Below, in pieces: positions 11,829 through 22,253 of a stretch of 64,000 bases of DNA (positions are counted from its first letter, which is position 1; each line of letters begins with the position of its first letter). The notes under the pieces are model-generated. The model made no database searches and was not told the origin of the DNA. It saw only the letters and a program-made list of their open reading frames with translations. Origin of the DNA: Termitomyces sp. T153 (lineage: Eukaryota; Basidiomycota; Agaricomycetes; Agaricales; Lyophyllaceae); contig JACKQL020000018.1 of NCBI GenBank assembly GCA_018296165.2, forward strand, positions 1 to 64,000, in the 5' to 3' direction. The position numbers and the translations under genes were made by a program.

Positions 11829-14045
11829 TCAAACTTCAAGGTTATTGCCCTGAACATTCAATTCATGATCTGATTGCTCATGGAGCTTTATCAATCCAAA
11901 TAATATCTCTGGTATGGCTTTCTCAGATGGTTTTTGGATTTCTTCCCTTAGCTCTTTCAACTCAACTGGTGTAATATCTACCCAATGCTCCAGGCCTTTA
12001 TAATTGCCACCCCTAGTCTTAGCAATTACTACCATTGGACCATGGAAAAATGGAAGCATCTTGGCACTGTGTGAACTTTCTGTAATCATATTTTTGACCA
12101 GGACCAAGTCCAAGGGTTTGAAATCAAAATCTTTGATAGAGTTTTTATGCTCTTCTGCAAACTTCAAGGTCCATTGGAGTTTGTCCTTCCCAACTCTCTC
12201 TCTCATCCCCTCCACATGTTTGCAGTGCTTGGGTAAAGCCCTAGCACAATACCCAATCAATTCTTTTGTAGATAATGGCCCTTCTGGTAATTGCATTAAC
12301 AAGGTAGCCTCTTCCAAGTCCAAGGGTAGAGTTGGATGAGCCCCAGTGACCATGAAGTATGGTGAAAATCCAAATCTCTGCTAGATAGTAATGTTATCAC
12401 TCTATATTACATGGAAGAAGAACCAGAACCATTTAGTGTGATCCCCACAAGCTTTTACTAAAGCTTGCTTGACATCCTAATGTGGCCTTTCAATCTTGCC
12501 ATTAGCTTGAGAGTTGTATGGAGGGATGGCAATGCCTCTGATTTCATATTTACTCTTTATCCAAGGTGTGACCTATCTGGATTGTCCAGCATTGTCAGTG
12601 ATGATCTCTGCAATGCAATCCCAACAACAAATCACATCCTCAAACAACCATTGACCAATTGTTGTATGATTTTCTTTGTGCAAAGGCCTCTCTTCCATCC
12701 ATGAAGACAATGCACCCCTACCATGGACAATATACTTGCAGTCATTTGAAGCTGGAGTCATGTGCATGGTATCAATGTAGATTGTTTGGAAAATAGAGGG
12801 TCACTGTGCAAGCTCTGTTTACAACTGTCTTCTGACATATCTGACAGTTGTAACAAGTCCCAACATACCACTTCACATCTCCATCAATTCCTGGCCACCA
12901 AAATCATTCTTGTATTAACATTTTGGTTGCATAAGTCCCCTTATGCCCCAAGGCATCATGGGCTGATTTAAGCATGAACATTCATCTATTCATATTGACT
13001 ACTAGCATATGCCTGGCCTCATGATTGCACTTGTACAGTCTTCCCTTTGGATCAAAGAGAACTATCTTGCAAACCTTTTGAACTTGTCTGGGTCTCAACC
13101 CTGCAAACCCTCAGGTTCTTTACTTGGGTCTTGTAGCCAACTTTGTACAATTGGTAGCAAATCATCCCACTGTTCATTCTCCCCACCTTTTATATGCTCT
13201 AAGTAGGCTTGTAAGTCTGCTTCCTTGTCCTCCTCAGTACCTTCTGTATGTAACAGAAGCTGGGAAAGTGATAGTACTGCAACAGGATCTATTCTGGATG
13301 TCTGCTGCTGACTGAGCACTGCCTTCCTAAGCCCCACTTCTTGAGACCTTGCTCTATTAAGTCCTTGTTCAAAGTCTGATACTTCAGTGGCTACTGCATG
13401 TAGATAGCCACCTCTCACATCAATTTTATCTGCAAACTCCCCAAGTGCTAAGGGTTCCCAATCCTCCCATCCTGGTTCATGGTTGGTCTTAGTTGGATAT
13501 TCAAAGTGCATAGTTTTTGGGTTGTCCACCAACTCTGGATTAACAGGTGGGTAACCTCATCTCCTGGCTGCCTGTGCCTTCTAAACAGGCCATCAACACC
13601 GAAGTTTTTTCCTGGCACATGCCTCAAAGTAAAATGATAAAGTAGTACATCCTCAATCCATCTCATGATGGTGGCGTTAAGTCCTACTCCAGGATTGCTT
13701 AGCATTCCCTTCAAATACTTGGCATCTGTCTCCACTACAAGCTTCCTACACCCAACTAACCAATACTTATTAGCTTGCAAGGCTCTCATCAAACCAAAGA
13801 GTTCTCTTTTAGACTGTGAGAACCTTGCCTCCCTCTCATTCAAGGTGATGGATCCTAGCTTAGCACAAGTGTGTTGCTTAGGATTGTCTGGAGCTTCCTG
13901 GAATATTCCAAAACCCACTGCCATCTAAGAAGTGTCAATTGATAGGACCACTGCCCCTCCTGACTCATAGTCAAGTGGTTTTAGAGGTGCACTTGCAGCT
14001 AGCAACTTCTTCAACTGAGCCATTGCTGACTGCTGTTCCTCACCC
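11829..14045 (-). mobile_element. Ty3/gypsy pol relic (RNase H - integrase), minus strand
   Basis: Read from high to low coordinates: an RT/RNase H link (GGAVVLSIDTS near 13940-13990), RNase H (KRELFGLMRAL, VVETDAKYLKGML, HVPGKNFGVDGL; 13448-13924), an integrase zinc finger of HHCC type (H..ALGHKG ... C..CQ, about 12820-13000), the integrase core (MTPASNDCKYIVHG, WLFEDVICCW, 12573-12767), and the integrase C-terminal part (PLSTKELIGYCARAL, DFKPLDLVLVKN; 11829-12353). Several stops and frame changes separate these blocks. No flanking LTR in the right orientation was found, and the front half of pol and gag are missing. Confidence 0.85.
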
Positions 14046-14606
14046 CAAACAAATCATCTGGCAGGGTCCTCAGTTTGTGGCAGAGTTCACTCAGGAGCTG
14101 TACCACCTACTTGGAGTGAAGTTCCACTTCTTCCTATCACCCTCAGTCAGATGGTCAGACCAAATGTGTTAACCAAGAACTGGAACAGTATCTCTGCCTG
14201 TTCTGTAACAGGAAGCAGGATGACTAGGATGAGCTCCTGCCAGATGCTGAGTTCCATGACAACAACTATGTTCATGCTTTCACTCAGATGACTCCATTCT
14301 TCCTGGTCACAGACAGACACCCCCATATGGGATTCAAGCCTCAGGCACACCTCTCAGAGAATGACTCAGTGAATGAATTTGTGGACAGGATGAAGAAGGT
14401 GCAGGAGGAGGCAAAGGCATCACTAGTAAAGGCAAAGGATGACATGGCCCAGTATTACAACCACCAACAGATGCCAGCCCCTGTCTACAAGCTGGGTGAC
14501 CACATGTCCTTGGACAGCTCAGACATACAGAAGCTTTCACACCACCATCTTGGGCCCTTCACAGTAGTGAGGAAGGTAGGGCCTTTAGCATACTGACTCA
14601 AGCTCC
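14046..14606 (+). mobile_element. Ty3/gypsy integrase fragment, plus strand
   Basis: Begins abruptly in the integrase core (QGPQFVAEFTQELYHLLGVK) and runs through the typical PHQSDGQT region (altered), FCNRKQDD, MTPFFLVTDRHPHMG, then KLGDHMSLDSSDI, HHLGPFTVVRKVGPLAY, and ends at ctccca where the right arm starts. It is the same family as the element at 21881-27746 (equivalent part 26400-26960). Together with the neighbouring minus-strand relic it forms a junction of two oppositely oriented, truncated gypsy pieces. Confidence 0.85.
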
Positions 14607-14659
14607 CACTGCATGGCAGGTACAACCTTCTTGATCATCTTTGAAATATTCACTCTGCA

Positions 14660-15431
14660 GTCCCAGCCACGCAGCATGAAACACTTTGGAAAATCAATAA
14701 TACCGAGAAGAAAGCCCTTAAGCTTGTCTGGAAGAAAAGACGTGCCGTGATAAAAGCTCGAAATTCAGCCAAGGAAAAGATCTCGGAAGCTCATAGTTGA
14801 CGTCTGCCCCTTTCGAGTGTTGTACTCTCTATTGCTCATGATAAAAAGCACTAAAATTTTTGTCCAGAACAGACGACGTAGACGACAACAACGTTCTTGA
14901 TCTTAAAGAAACTCGTGTCCATGAGGATGAGTACAACAGCAATTCCACAGACGAAGATGTCATGTACAAAGAGGACGATAAAGGGTCAGACATGCGAAGT
15001 AGTGAGGGCGACGGAGAGCTTGACAAAACAAATGATATCGTAGGTGATGGGTAAGGGTTCATAGATGGAAATCAACTCGCGCTGGCGCTGGCGACGTAAC
15101 ACAAGTGCCTCGGCCGGCACATGAAGACAACCAATATGTCAATAACAACACACCTTTATTATTACACGGGGCAAGGCCACCCACACCTGTCAGTCAACTC
15201 TATGGTCCCTCTACTGGGCAGGAACTGCCACAACTTGCATCATCTGCAATTGCTATATCCCATGCAGATGTATCTGGGAAGAGTAATGATTTCAGCACGG
15301 AGGACCAAGGGCACGGATCGGCCGCAAGAGAAAAACCAAGGACTTACAGTCCATCGGCTTCGCGGTCTCTGATGATGAAAGGAATGAAGTGCTCCAGTGG
15401 AAGCGCACTGGCTGTGAAACTCAGTGGGTAA
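14660..15431 (+). CDS. Hypothetical acidic/basic protein gene (right arm)
   Basis: Mirror of the left-arm gene. Near 14660-14800 an open frame reads through a basic stretch (KKALKLVWKKRRAVIKARNS, then AKEKISEAHS and a stop). 14860-15054 encodes an acidic stretch (DDVDDNNVL ... DEDVMYKEDDKGSD). 15105-15431 encodes a Pro/Ser-rich stretch starting MPRPAHEDNQ. These are probably exons of one gene, but I could not prove the joins. The function is unknown; DUF6532-like is only a guess. Relative to the left copy the basic exon retains four extra bases that keep its frame. Confidence 0.35.
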
Positions 15432-15912
15432 GAGCATAAATGATGTTTGAATGACTGACTGACCTTCGGTCCACATGAAGTATACGTACCATCTCCATTG
15501 TATTGGATTGGAGCGAAGAGTGGCGAAGAGTGGCGAAGAGTGAACAGGTGGGTCTGTGAAGTGTGTGAAGAAACAACAAACGGAAACAACAAACGTGGGG
15601 CCTTGAAATGACGTCGAGAATGAGTGAAAATGACGTCGAGAATGAGATCAGAATGGGAACCATACATCCGAACGATCGGATGCCCTTATTTGGATCATTT
15701 GTAAGCAAATAGGTACTGATTGTAAGGAAGACAAATCCGAAATCCTATTTTTGTTCCCCCCCTTGCAACTATCAGGCGAGTAGTAACAATCAGGCGAATA
15801 GTGCAAGGGGCAAAACCCCATTCTTCGTCAATAAGGGACACAAAGTTGATATTAGTCTTGACCCCACTCGAAAGACAAGGAACACAGAAACGGCCGCAGA
15901 CGAGTTTGCAGA

Positions 15913-16146
15913 ATGCATGAAGTTAGTCAGAGAGGAAATGCTGCTTGCATTGAGTGGAGGGCAGAAGATATATGGAGATTCTATGATTGTCATCACCAGC
16001 CAGAGGAGTGTAAGGTGGGAGAAAGGGTCTGGAACAATGCGGAGCATATCTTCACAGGAAGGCTGAAGAAAGAACTAGACTGGAGTCACTTAGGGTCATT
16101 CTCCATTACCAAGAAATATTCCCCATACGCATACATACGAGCTTGA
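15913..16146 (+). pseudogene. Ty3/gypsy integrase C-terminal fragment (right arm)
   Basis: Identical in translation to the scrap at 5603-5836: CKVGERVW, then LDWSHLGSFSI, then SPYAY. A relic of integrase only. Confidence 0.7.
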
Positions 16147-16153
16147 AGTGCCA

Positions 16154-16889
16154 CAGTCTTGGCACATGCATCCTACTTTTAACATCTCAAAAATTTGCAG
16201 ATCTAAACCCAAGATGAGTCTAGTAGACCCGTCCCTTGCATAACTCTCAATGTTAGAGGAAAAAATCGGGAACCTTCAAACGTCCTTGATTCTTGCCTTC
16301 AAAATAACAAACTTTATTACCTTGTACAATGGAAAGTCCAAGCTACCTCTAGAAATACTTAGAATTTGAAATGCATGTGCAAAATGATGCCCCTCGTATG
16401 ATTGTCGACTTTCATCGTAATAACCCCGCTGCCGCACAGCGACTCTCTTTCAAGGAATACCAATTGTCACCCTTCATCCCTATCCCTATTGCCAAATCAT
16501 TATTTGATGCTTTTTTGAGCTCGTCCGGAGTACTTGCCTTAAGCAGGGTTTAATGTCATGGCTTGACTCTACACATATCTATTCTCCATTACTGTGAGAT
16601 TATTTCGCACCTATCGTCCACATTAGTCTCGCATACTTAGCGTACTGAATCCGGGGATGATCAGGGCAAGCAATTCATTACACCGATGTGTCAGGTGGAT
16701 CGACTCCACAGAATATTGTTATGATGGCTGCGATGGACACATTACCCGAACAAGCCAAGATGAGGGGGCATTTTAACCTGAGGGGTAGGTTTGATTTTCA
16801 TCATTTTTGCTCTCTTTTTTTCCAGTATCAGTAAGTGCCACGCTAGTTAAAAGGGTGCTACTTCGCTTGGGATCTCACATTGCTTCAGA
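16154..16889. other. Presumed promoter/upstream region of right reductase copy
   Basis: Mirror of 4860-5595. No clear core promoter element is visible. A pyrimidine-rich tract (ctctttttttcc) lies about 80 bases before the start codon. Confidence 0.3.
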
Positions 16890-19800
16890 ATGTCTCCTAC
16901 AACTCGCGCACTGGATGGTCCCCCGCCCGTATTTCCGTCTACCCATGATGACTTCCTTTTTCCCGATGCTATTGAGTTCAATATGAAGAACAATGCCGAT
17001 CAACCTTTCTTTATTTTTTCCGACCCCAACAATGATGGAATCCAGTCCATAACTCACCTTGAATTTGGAAGGGCGGCTCATCGTGTTGCTCACCTGCTAC
17101 GTCCTTCCTCTACAGGACAGGATGGAGAGGTGGTTGCGGTCATGGCTCATACAGACACCATCTTGTACCAAGCTATCGTCGCTGGCTTGATCATCGCAGG
17201 CTTCGTAGTATGTACTTTTCCATGAGTATGATCATTCTATAATTCTATATCTAACTGCTATCTGTGGTAGCCCTTTCCTATCTCACCTCGGAATGCGCCA
17301 GAAGCAATTGCAGAGTTGCTTGGCAGGACTTCTTGTCATCGGATGCTCACCACACACCAAGCACTTGAATCGCTGATCGAGGCCACTAAGACCAGTCTTT
17401 TGGTCCTTTCCCATGAAGTTCAGATAGAGGAAATACCCTCGTACTCTGTAGTGTATCCTCATCTTGCTCATGAAGTTGTTGAGGATCCATTCGAGTACTA
17501 TCATGCTCCGAAACGCCCATCAATTTCAGATACTTGTATCATTCTTCATTCCTCAGGGAGTACTGGAATGCCCAAAGCTGTTGCTCAAACCCATCTATCT
17601 TGGATTCAAAACGTGGCATCTCGTACGTTTCTGTCCTCATTCTCCCATATAAATATCATCTTGACCTTTTGTAGCGGAGTTCAGGGAGCATATCCCCCGT
17701 TTAAGACTCGGATGCATGGCTCTACCCGCGTTTCATATGTTTGGCATTGGCCTCCAGATCTTCAATCCAGTGTATAGTGTCATTGCAACCACTGTATTCC
17801 CTCCAACATTGGCACCAAAAGGGTCTCCGGTAGTCCCGAGTCCTGAGAGTGTTCTAGAGCACATCAAGTCGACTAAGACGAATGCGATTTTGATTGTTCC
17901 ATCGTTCGTCCAGGTTTGGGCAACTTCGCAGGAAGCCATTGACGTTCTGAAAGAGCTGACGTTTGTGGTACGTTTCGTGCCTGTGTTTAGAACTTCTCCT
18001 GATGATGATATCGTTTTGAAGGGGTACGCTGGTGGACCCCTACCGTCGAAAGTTGGCAATCACCTCAGTGCTGCCGGTGTGCGACTTAACCCGATCTATG
18101 CGGGCACGGAGTTTGGCGTGGTGTCACACCTCTTACCAGTAAAGGATTCCCCCATGGATTGGGAATATCTAAGGTTTTATAATCACACAAAGCCCAGGTG
18201 GGTTCCACAGGGTGATGGAACTTTTGAGTTACAATTGCTTGTACGTCTTGAGCTCGATCTTGTGAAGACTACGAGAGTAAATGAGTATCCAGTCATGTGA
18301 AACACATAAACCAGTGTTGAACCAGTTGACTGATGTCCAGGGGTTTGCGACAGCCGATGTTTTCGAGCGCCATCCAACCAAGGAAGGTCTCTGGAAGATG
18401 TAAGCCGTTATATTGCTGTGCTTTTGTCATCCCTGTTGATTTATGGGGAAGCGTTGGACGACTGGACGATATTATAACGCATTCCTCTGGTGAAAAGACT
18501 ATTCCTGGACCTATGGAAGTCATCATCACTAGCAATCCACTGTAAGTCCTCTCGGCGGGTTATCGACTTCATCCCAACTAATTTACTTTTACAGCGTGCA
18601 AGAAGCCATCATCTTTGGGAGAGAACGTGATCAAACTGGTGTGCTCATCGAGCTTAGATCGGGAAGAAATTTGGACATTGGCGACCACACAGAACTTGCA
18701 CGTCTTCGAAATCAGATATGGTATTTTGAGAGGTTCCTCGGATTGGCCGCTTATTGAGTATTCTTTTTTTCAGGCCGAGCATTGAAGAAGCAAACAGTGT
18801 TGCACCCGCGTTCAGCAGAATATACAAGGAAATGATCTTGTTTAGTTCGAAGGAGAAGCCACTTCCCCGCACAGGCAAGGGGACGGTAATGCGTAAAGCC
18901 GCACTAGCATCATATGCATCAGAAATCGGGGCGCTGTACGTTACTCGATAGAGACGCGGATCACTGCTTAACCTCCTCTTCAGATACAAAAACATTGAAT
19001 TGACCATTGCAGAGTATTCTCGTCCGTCTGCCTGGAATTTATCTGAAGTAGAACAGTGGATGATGGAGCAAGCATCTGAGCTTACCTCTGGCCAGTGCAC
19101 GTCACCTGATATCGATATCTTCGACCAAGGCTTTGATAGGTTCGTTCTAATCATCTCATAGTGATGGTACATGGTGACAGAAGAACGCTGCAGTCTTAGT
19201 TCTACAATTCTGCGCGTTCGTATTGTGCATGCTATGCGTTCCTCGGACGATCCGCTTCTTAGAGAAGCATCGCGCAACCTAGATCAGAATCTGATTTACC
19301 ATACACGGAATATCAGACAACTCTCAGCCCATATACTTTCGTCACCTGCGTCGAATCCAGCCACACATATGCTTCACAAATGTGACTTGATTGAGTCACT
19401 GATCGCAAAGTATAGTACGAACCTTGGGCCAATCGTCGTCGAAAATGCCTTTCCACAATCTCGACCATCGACTCTGGACGTGCTTCTGACTGGCTCAACG
19501 GGAAACCTCGGTTCTCAAATTCTTGCAGAGCTGTTGAATGAGAACAGTGTTGACAAGGTCTACGCCTTCAACCGATCAAGCCCAAATGATGAAACTATGT
19601 TTGATCGCCACCGAAAGAGGTTCAGAGACATCGGACTCGACACTGGTCTGCTCGAGAGTGACAAACTCATTTTTGTTGAAGGCGACTCAGCACTACCTGG
19701 CTTGGGGCTGGACAAGGGACTCTACAAGCAGGTTTGAATTCACTTGCTTGGAAACGCCGACTCTCCTGATATGCCAAATAGCTTTCGTCGTCTATCACTA

Positions 19801-20805
19801 CAGTCATTCATAGCGCCTGGCAGCTGGATTTCAATCTACCTCTCGCATCCTTTGAGGGGAGTATTCGAGGCTCTCGGCACTTGATCGATCTTGTTCGAGG
19901 TCGTCCAAATGCATTTCGTGCCCGCTTTCTTTTCATATCTTCCATCTCGTCTGTTCAGTCTTGGAATAATTCGCGTGGTCCTGTACCTGAAGAAATGATT
20001 GAAGACTCCTCTATTGCACTTGGGACTGGGTATGGTGAAAGCAAATACGTTGTGGAAAGGGCATGTTGTGCTTAATCACTCATATTCACACCTTGATTAA
20101 CCCATGCATAGATACTCCAAAAGAGTGGATTGCAGGCAACATCACTTAGAATTGGTCAGATCTGTGGTGGACATCCGAAGGGATCCTGGCCTCCGACGGA
20201 ATGGTTTCCAATGCTAGTCAAGTCAAGCGTTGCACTGGGTACTTTCCCAATTATAGACGGGGTAGGTTCTTACTTAGTGGCGACCGATCATTATCTCAAT
20301 GTTCATCGAATCATACTAGGCTGCGTCATGGCTACCTGCGGACACCGTTGCGAAAATAGTTCACGACATCGTTCGAAGCCTTAGCCCTCCTCGTGTGCTC
20401 AATGTAGTCCATCCTCAACCGGTGGAACATAAGGTAATAATGAAGAATGTTGTCAGTGCAATTAAGGATATTCTGGGTCTACAACTCCAAGTTGTAGGCT
20501 TGAGCCGGTGGCTGACAACTCTTGAAGTGCACGCTGAGAATGCGACATCAGACAGTTTGGCAAAAATTGTAGGATTTCTTTGGAGTGTGTACTCTAGCTA
20601 TCTACTGACATTCCCTGGTGATTTCAAGCCTTCTGCAAAGTTGATTGGATTTTTGCGGGAGGTTGCTCAAGGCAAAGGGCCGACCTCGTTCTGCTTAGAG
20701 CATATCCAACATATCAGCGGAATCTCGAGTCAATTGAAACAGTCTGAAGAGGGCGATGCAAAGCAATGGGTGAAGTATTGGAAAGGGGTAGGGCTTTTTG
20801 ACTGA
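16890..20805 (+). CDS. NRPS-like adenylate-forming reductase (A-T-R), right copy
   Basis: I could splice this gene throughout: about 13 introns of 45-65 bases and a protein near 1,070 residues, the usual size for fungal single-module A-T-R enzymes. Start MSPTTRALDG. The first exon ends FV at 17207 and the next begins PFPISPRNAPEA at 17271. Adenylation motifs are HSSGSTGMPKAV (about residue 200), LPAFHMFGIG, GYAGGPLPSK (after removing an intron), YAGTEFG, GRLDDIITHSSGEKT and LPRTGKGTVMRKA. The carrier serine is in DQGFD/SLSST, formed across the intron 19140-19193. The reductase has LLTGSTGNLG, VIHSAWQLDFN, SSISSVQSW, YGESKYV and LRIGQICGG. The stop is at 20803-20805. The family converts an acyl or aryl acid to the aldehyde; the substrate is unknown. 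All joins keep frame, so it looks functional. Confidence 0.92.
19140..19193 (+). other. Intron splitting the carrier-domain serine motif
   Basis: The phosphopantetheine site (GFDSLSS) is assembled only after removal of this intron. The exon ends gatag and the next begins tcttagt, joining as D-S-L-S. Donor GTTCGT, acceptor GCAG. Confidence 0.75.
20061..20111 (+). other. GC-AG intron in right reductase copy
   Basis: The donor is GCATGT after ...VVER and the acceptor is ATAG before ILQKSGL. Using any nearby GT would break the conserved reductase reading frame. Confidence 0.6.
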
Positions 20806-21018
20806 GAACTGAATTTAGATATGTGTCCTAGTTTGTATTTGTTTTCAGCCATCTTGAAGTACTGTTGTGGACGGGCCGTTGCAGCGCATGGCAAGTTTGA
20901 GGTCTACTCTGTAAAGTCATATTGTACAAATAATCATATATAAATCGACGACTCACATATCACTGGTATACTACATTTATATAGTCATTAAATAATTACA
21001 CTACATGCATGGATAATG

Positions 21019-21174
21019 TCTATCCAACATATCAGCGGAATCTCGAGTCAATGGAAACAGTCTGAAGAGGGCGATGCAAAGCAATGGGTGAAGTATTGGA
21101 AAGGGGTAGGGCTTTTTGAATGAGACCTGAATTTAGATATGTGTCTTGGCTTGTATTTGTTGTAAGCCATCTTG
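21019..21174 (+). pseudogene. Duplicated 3' end of the reductase gene (right arm)
   Basis: Mirror of 575-730. It repeats the tail of the gene (SISSQ-like region to KYWKGVGLF plus 3' flank) about 260 bases beyond the genuine stop codon. Confidence 0.75.
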
Positions 21175-21880
21175 ATGTACCCATGATTAAAGGTTGATGA
21201 ACAGAGGGGCAATAACAAACATTCTTGTATGTGTTCTAAAATCTCTGCATGAAATATCAAATGCCACCCTGCAAGGAGGAGATAGAAAGGGCACTGGAGC
21301 AAGTGTCAATAAAACCATTTACTTTTACTGTTGAGTTCAACAGTGGCTGTAGATAGTGAATAAATGGTAAATAAGCAGTAAATGATAACCAGCTAAATGA
21401 GCAGAGATGTTCTGAGTGAGTGGATACTACCAGTTAATACAGGCCTGTAACTATGTAACTAGTAACTGGCATGGCAATTGAATTACAGGTATAGAGCTAA
21501 TGCATTACATGCACAGAAGTAATGCAGTGTACAGTAAAACCTCCAGTTGGGGTTGTCAAAGTCCAAAGATGACACTATGGCACAATGGATGATAACTATC
21601 CTGTCTTTCATGGACATCTGTTAGGTCCAGCTTACCCAGGGGGCTCTCACTGTAGAGCAAGTGACCCATTAGTTGGAGGACTGGGATCACTAGAGGAACT
21701 TATGGGGTGTTGGAGTTTAGCAGGGGCCAAAATGACAATCCAGGAGTTCAGAGTGGGTAAGAGTTCTAAGTTCAGAGACTGATCAAGGTTGGAGGACTTA
21801 GAAATTGAGCTAGGGTTTTGTTGGAAGTTGCATTAACAATGAGACTGTATTTTTGAGTAACAGAGTCAATATGGGATAAG
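21175..21880. other. Outer right arm and flank, no gene recognised
   Basis: Degenerate sequence, mirror of 1-574 up to 21749, then about 130 unique bases up to the gypsy target site. It probably belongs to an older repeat into which the gypsy element inserted, since the sequence continues at 27752. Confidence 0.35.
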
Positions 21881-22253
21881 TGTCAAGGGACCACTGTTTT
21901 AGGTCAGCACATCCATGGTTGCAATCATGCATGTGCAAGCCTGGGTCATGTGATTAGGTCAGCATGTGCATAGCCACAATCATGCATGTGCAAGTCTGGG
22001 TCATGTGATCTGGCCAGCATGTGCACAGCCATGCACATGCAAGTCACATGTCCTACTGTACAGTTGTGTCCCATGAGTCCAAAGGCCTAGAGTGTAACAT
22101 CTGGCCTAGGGAGTTCCTCAGACTTGTTCTCTTTGGATCTCCCTTTGCCAGGTGTGTAGTATACTTGTAGGCACCATACTATACTGAATATACTTTGGAT
22201 CTCCCTTTGCCAGTTGTGTGATTGAGCCACAGCCTCCAGAGGTTGCCCTTACA
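21881..22253 (+). repeat. 5' LTR of gypsy element
   Basis: Starts TGTCAAGGGACCACTG and ends CCCTTACA. Preceded by the target duplication ataag (21876-21880). It contains internal imperfect repeats (gcatgtgcaagtctgggtcatgtgat type units, about 56 bases) and two copies of ctttggatctccctttgccag. Confidence 0.93.

Larger units (their letters stand above)
14601..21749. repeat. Right arm of the giant inverted repeat
   Basis: Reverse-complement partner of 1-7144. Its inner end abuts a gypsy integrase fragment at 14601-14607 (agctccc), where retroelement and arm sequence overlap by several bases. Its outer end passes into about 130 bp of unrecognised sequence and then the gypsy element at 21881. Since the left arm's inner end runs on into CpG-bearing host-like sequence with an aldehyde dehydrogenase relic, while this arm is cut off at a retroelement, this arm is more likely the derived copy. 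That direction is an inference. Confidence 0.97.

Noticed and set aside
1..21749. The palindrome as a single DNA transposon with long terminal inverted repeats
   Set aside because: No transposase in the spacer, no target duplication visible, and arms contain ordinary multi-exon host genes.
1..21749. The palindrome as a simple hairpin-read assembly artefact
   Set aside because: The non-palindromic 7.45-kb spacer and the genuine sequence differences at both rims argue against it, though read mapping should confirm.
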